From positions 5,270,001 through 5,334,000 of the forward strand of contig NZ_RJJY01000001.1 in the NCBI RefSeq assembly GCF_003751085.1: DNA of 64,000 bases. The letters run 5' to 3'. Both the position numbers and the translations under genes were made by a program. Below the pieces are notes generated by a model, which had not been told where the DNA came from, searched no databases, and was given only the letters and a program-made list of their open reading frames with translations. The stretch is from Micromonospora sp. Llam0 (GTDB lineage Bacteria > Actinomycetota > Actinomycetes > Mycobacteriales > Micromonosporaceae). Positions within the stretch are counted from its first letter, which is position 1, and each line of letters starts with the position of its first letter. Of this stretch, positions 63,532 through 64,000 are shown piece after piece.

Positions 63532-64000
63532 GTGACGTCGATCTCGCCCGGCTGGTACAAGGACCCCGCAGACCCGACCACCCAGCGTTACTGGGACGGC
63601 GGCGGGTGGATCGGTGCGCCGTTGCCGGCCGACGCCACCCCGCCGGACGGGCCGCCGCCGGACGAGGAGCCGACGGCACCCGCCGAGCCGACGTCACCGG
63701 CTAGCGCCTCGTCAGCGGCACCGGCCGAGCCGGAGGGGGAACCGCCGCCGGGCTATCCGGCGCAGAGCTACCCGGCAGCGCCGCCGGGCTACCCGGCAGC
63801 GCCGCCGCCCGGTTGGGCGGGCTACCGGTTGCCGCCGCCGGAACCCCGGCCGCAGGGAATGGCGTTGGCGCCGCTCGGCGCCCGGCTGGCCGCCCGGCTG
63901 ATCGACATCGGCGCGGTGCTGCTGCTCAACATCTTCATCAACGGCTGGTTCGTCTGGCAGTACGTGGTGGAGACCTGGCCGACGTTCAACGAGATCTGGC
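63532..64000 (+). CDS. RDD family membrane protein, N-terminal part (runs off right edge)
   Basis: The frame is open from GTG at 63532 to the window end (about 156 codons). It starts SPGWYKDPADPTTQRYWDGG, a DUF2510 motif, continues with a Pro/Ala/Glu-rich linker (about residues 28-105) and enters the RDD domain at GARLAARLIDIGAVLLLNIF (about 120-140), the beginning of the first membrane helix with its Arg-Asp-Asp-like RLID. Such proteins are of unknown function, sometimes linked to transport. The stop is not in view. Confidence 0.85.
   Translation, partial: MTSISPGWYKDPADPTTQRYWDGGGWIGAPLPADATPPDGPPPDEEPTAPAEPTSPASASSAAPAEPEGEPPPGYPAQSYPAAPPGYPAAPPPGWAGYRLPPPEPRPQGMALAPLGARLAARLIDIGAVLLLNIFINGWFVWQYVVETWPTFNEIW

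Overview
The window is high-GC DNA (the long antisense open frames and G/C-ended codons show this) from an actinobacterium. The gene families and architecture (BREX-2, TIGR02677-type Wadjet, many leaderless starts, HPPD beside an Lrp regulator) fit Micromonosporaceae or a close relative; this is an inference, since no rRNA or tRNA gene is present to place it.

Left end, 1-12.5 kb: a BREX type 2 (phage growth limitation) locus on the minus strand. pglW (8168-12469) is at its head and pglX (1541, running off the left edge) at its tail. Between them sits an accessory cassette. A DUF3696 ABC-like ATPase, a small TOPRIM-like protein and a DUF262 (GmrS/BrxU-like) protein are packed end to end with pglW; then come a radical SAM protein with a Cys-Pro-rich tail, an APH-fold kinase and, on the opposite strand, a COG3910-type ATPase. 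Both pglW and pglX appear to have their own leaderless promoters, so the cassette could be gained without silencing pglX.

12.5-24.4 kb: an accessory region of lower and uneven GC. It holds a secreted/membrane protein operon, an IS630-family insertion inside that operon, a frameshifted membrane-protein gene, a barstar-like gene with a suspect 3' end, two VapBC pairs with palindromic operators, decayed copies of vapC and hipA, and an AAA/DUF4143 ATPase preceded by 23-bp-spaced repeats.

24.4-36.1 kb: an ECF sigma factor with a coupled membrane protein, a GNAT-like acyltransferase, a complete HipBA module whose control region has three 16-bp palindromes exactly 61 bp apart, a haloperoxidase-like secreted protein lacking two catalytic residues, a SEC-C/ORF3 protein, a 2OG-Fe(II) oxygenase and a small secreted beta-rich protein.

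36.2-45.4 kb: a complete four-gene Wadjet (JetABCD) anti-plasmid operon, followed by a third VapBC pair. With BREX-2 and its cassette this makes the left two thirds of the window a defence-rich region.

45.4-64 kb: mostly metabolic and regulatory genes. A TetR regulator is divergent from a siderophore-interacting protein and a triple-fusion flavin/iron-sulfur oxidoreductase. Then follow a DUF1996 protein with an inserted internal duplication, a divergent LysR/SDR pair, a CPBP protease divergent from a DUF2975-XRE pair with twin operators, a small decayed zone (RAMA and PhoX remnants, a small HTH gene with four 25-bp-spaced TTGGCCA sites, a 44-bp perfect hairpin), class I fumarase, a PQQ-propeller-like membrane protein, an MFS/ArsR pair, an Lrp/HPPD pair and the start of an RDD membrane protein. 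No CRISPR array and no tRNA were recognised.
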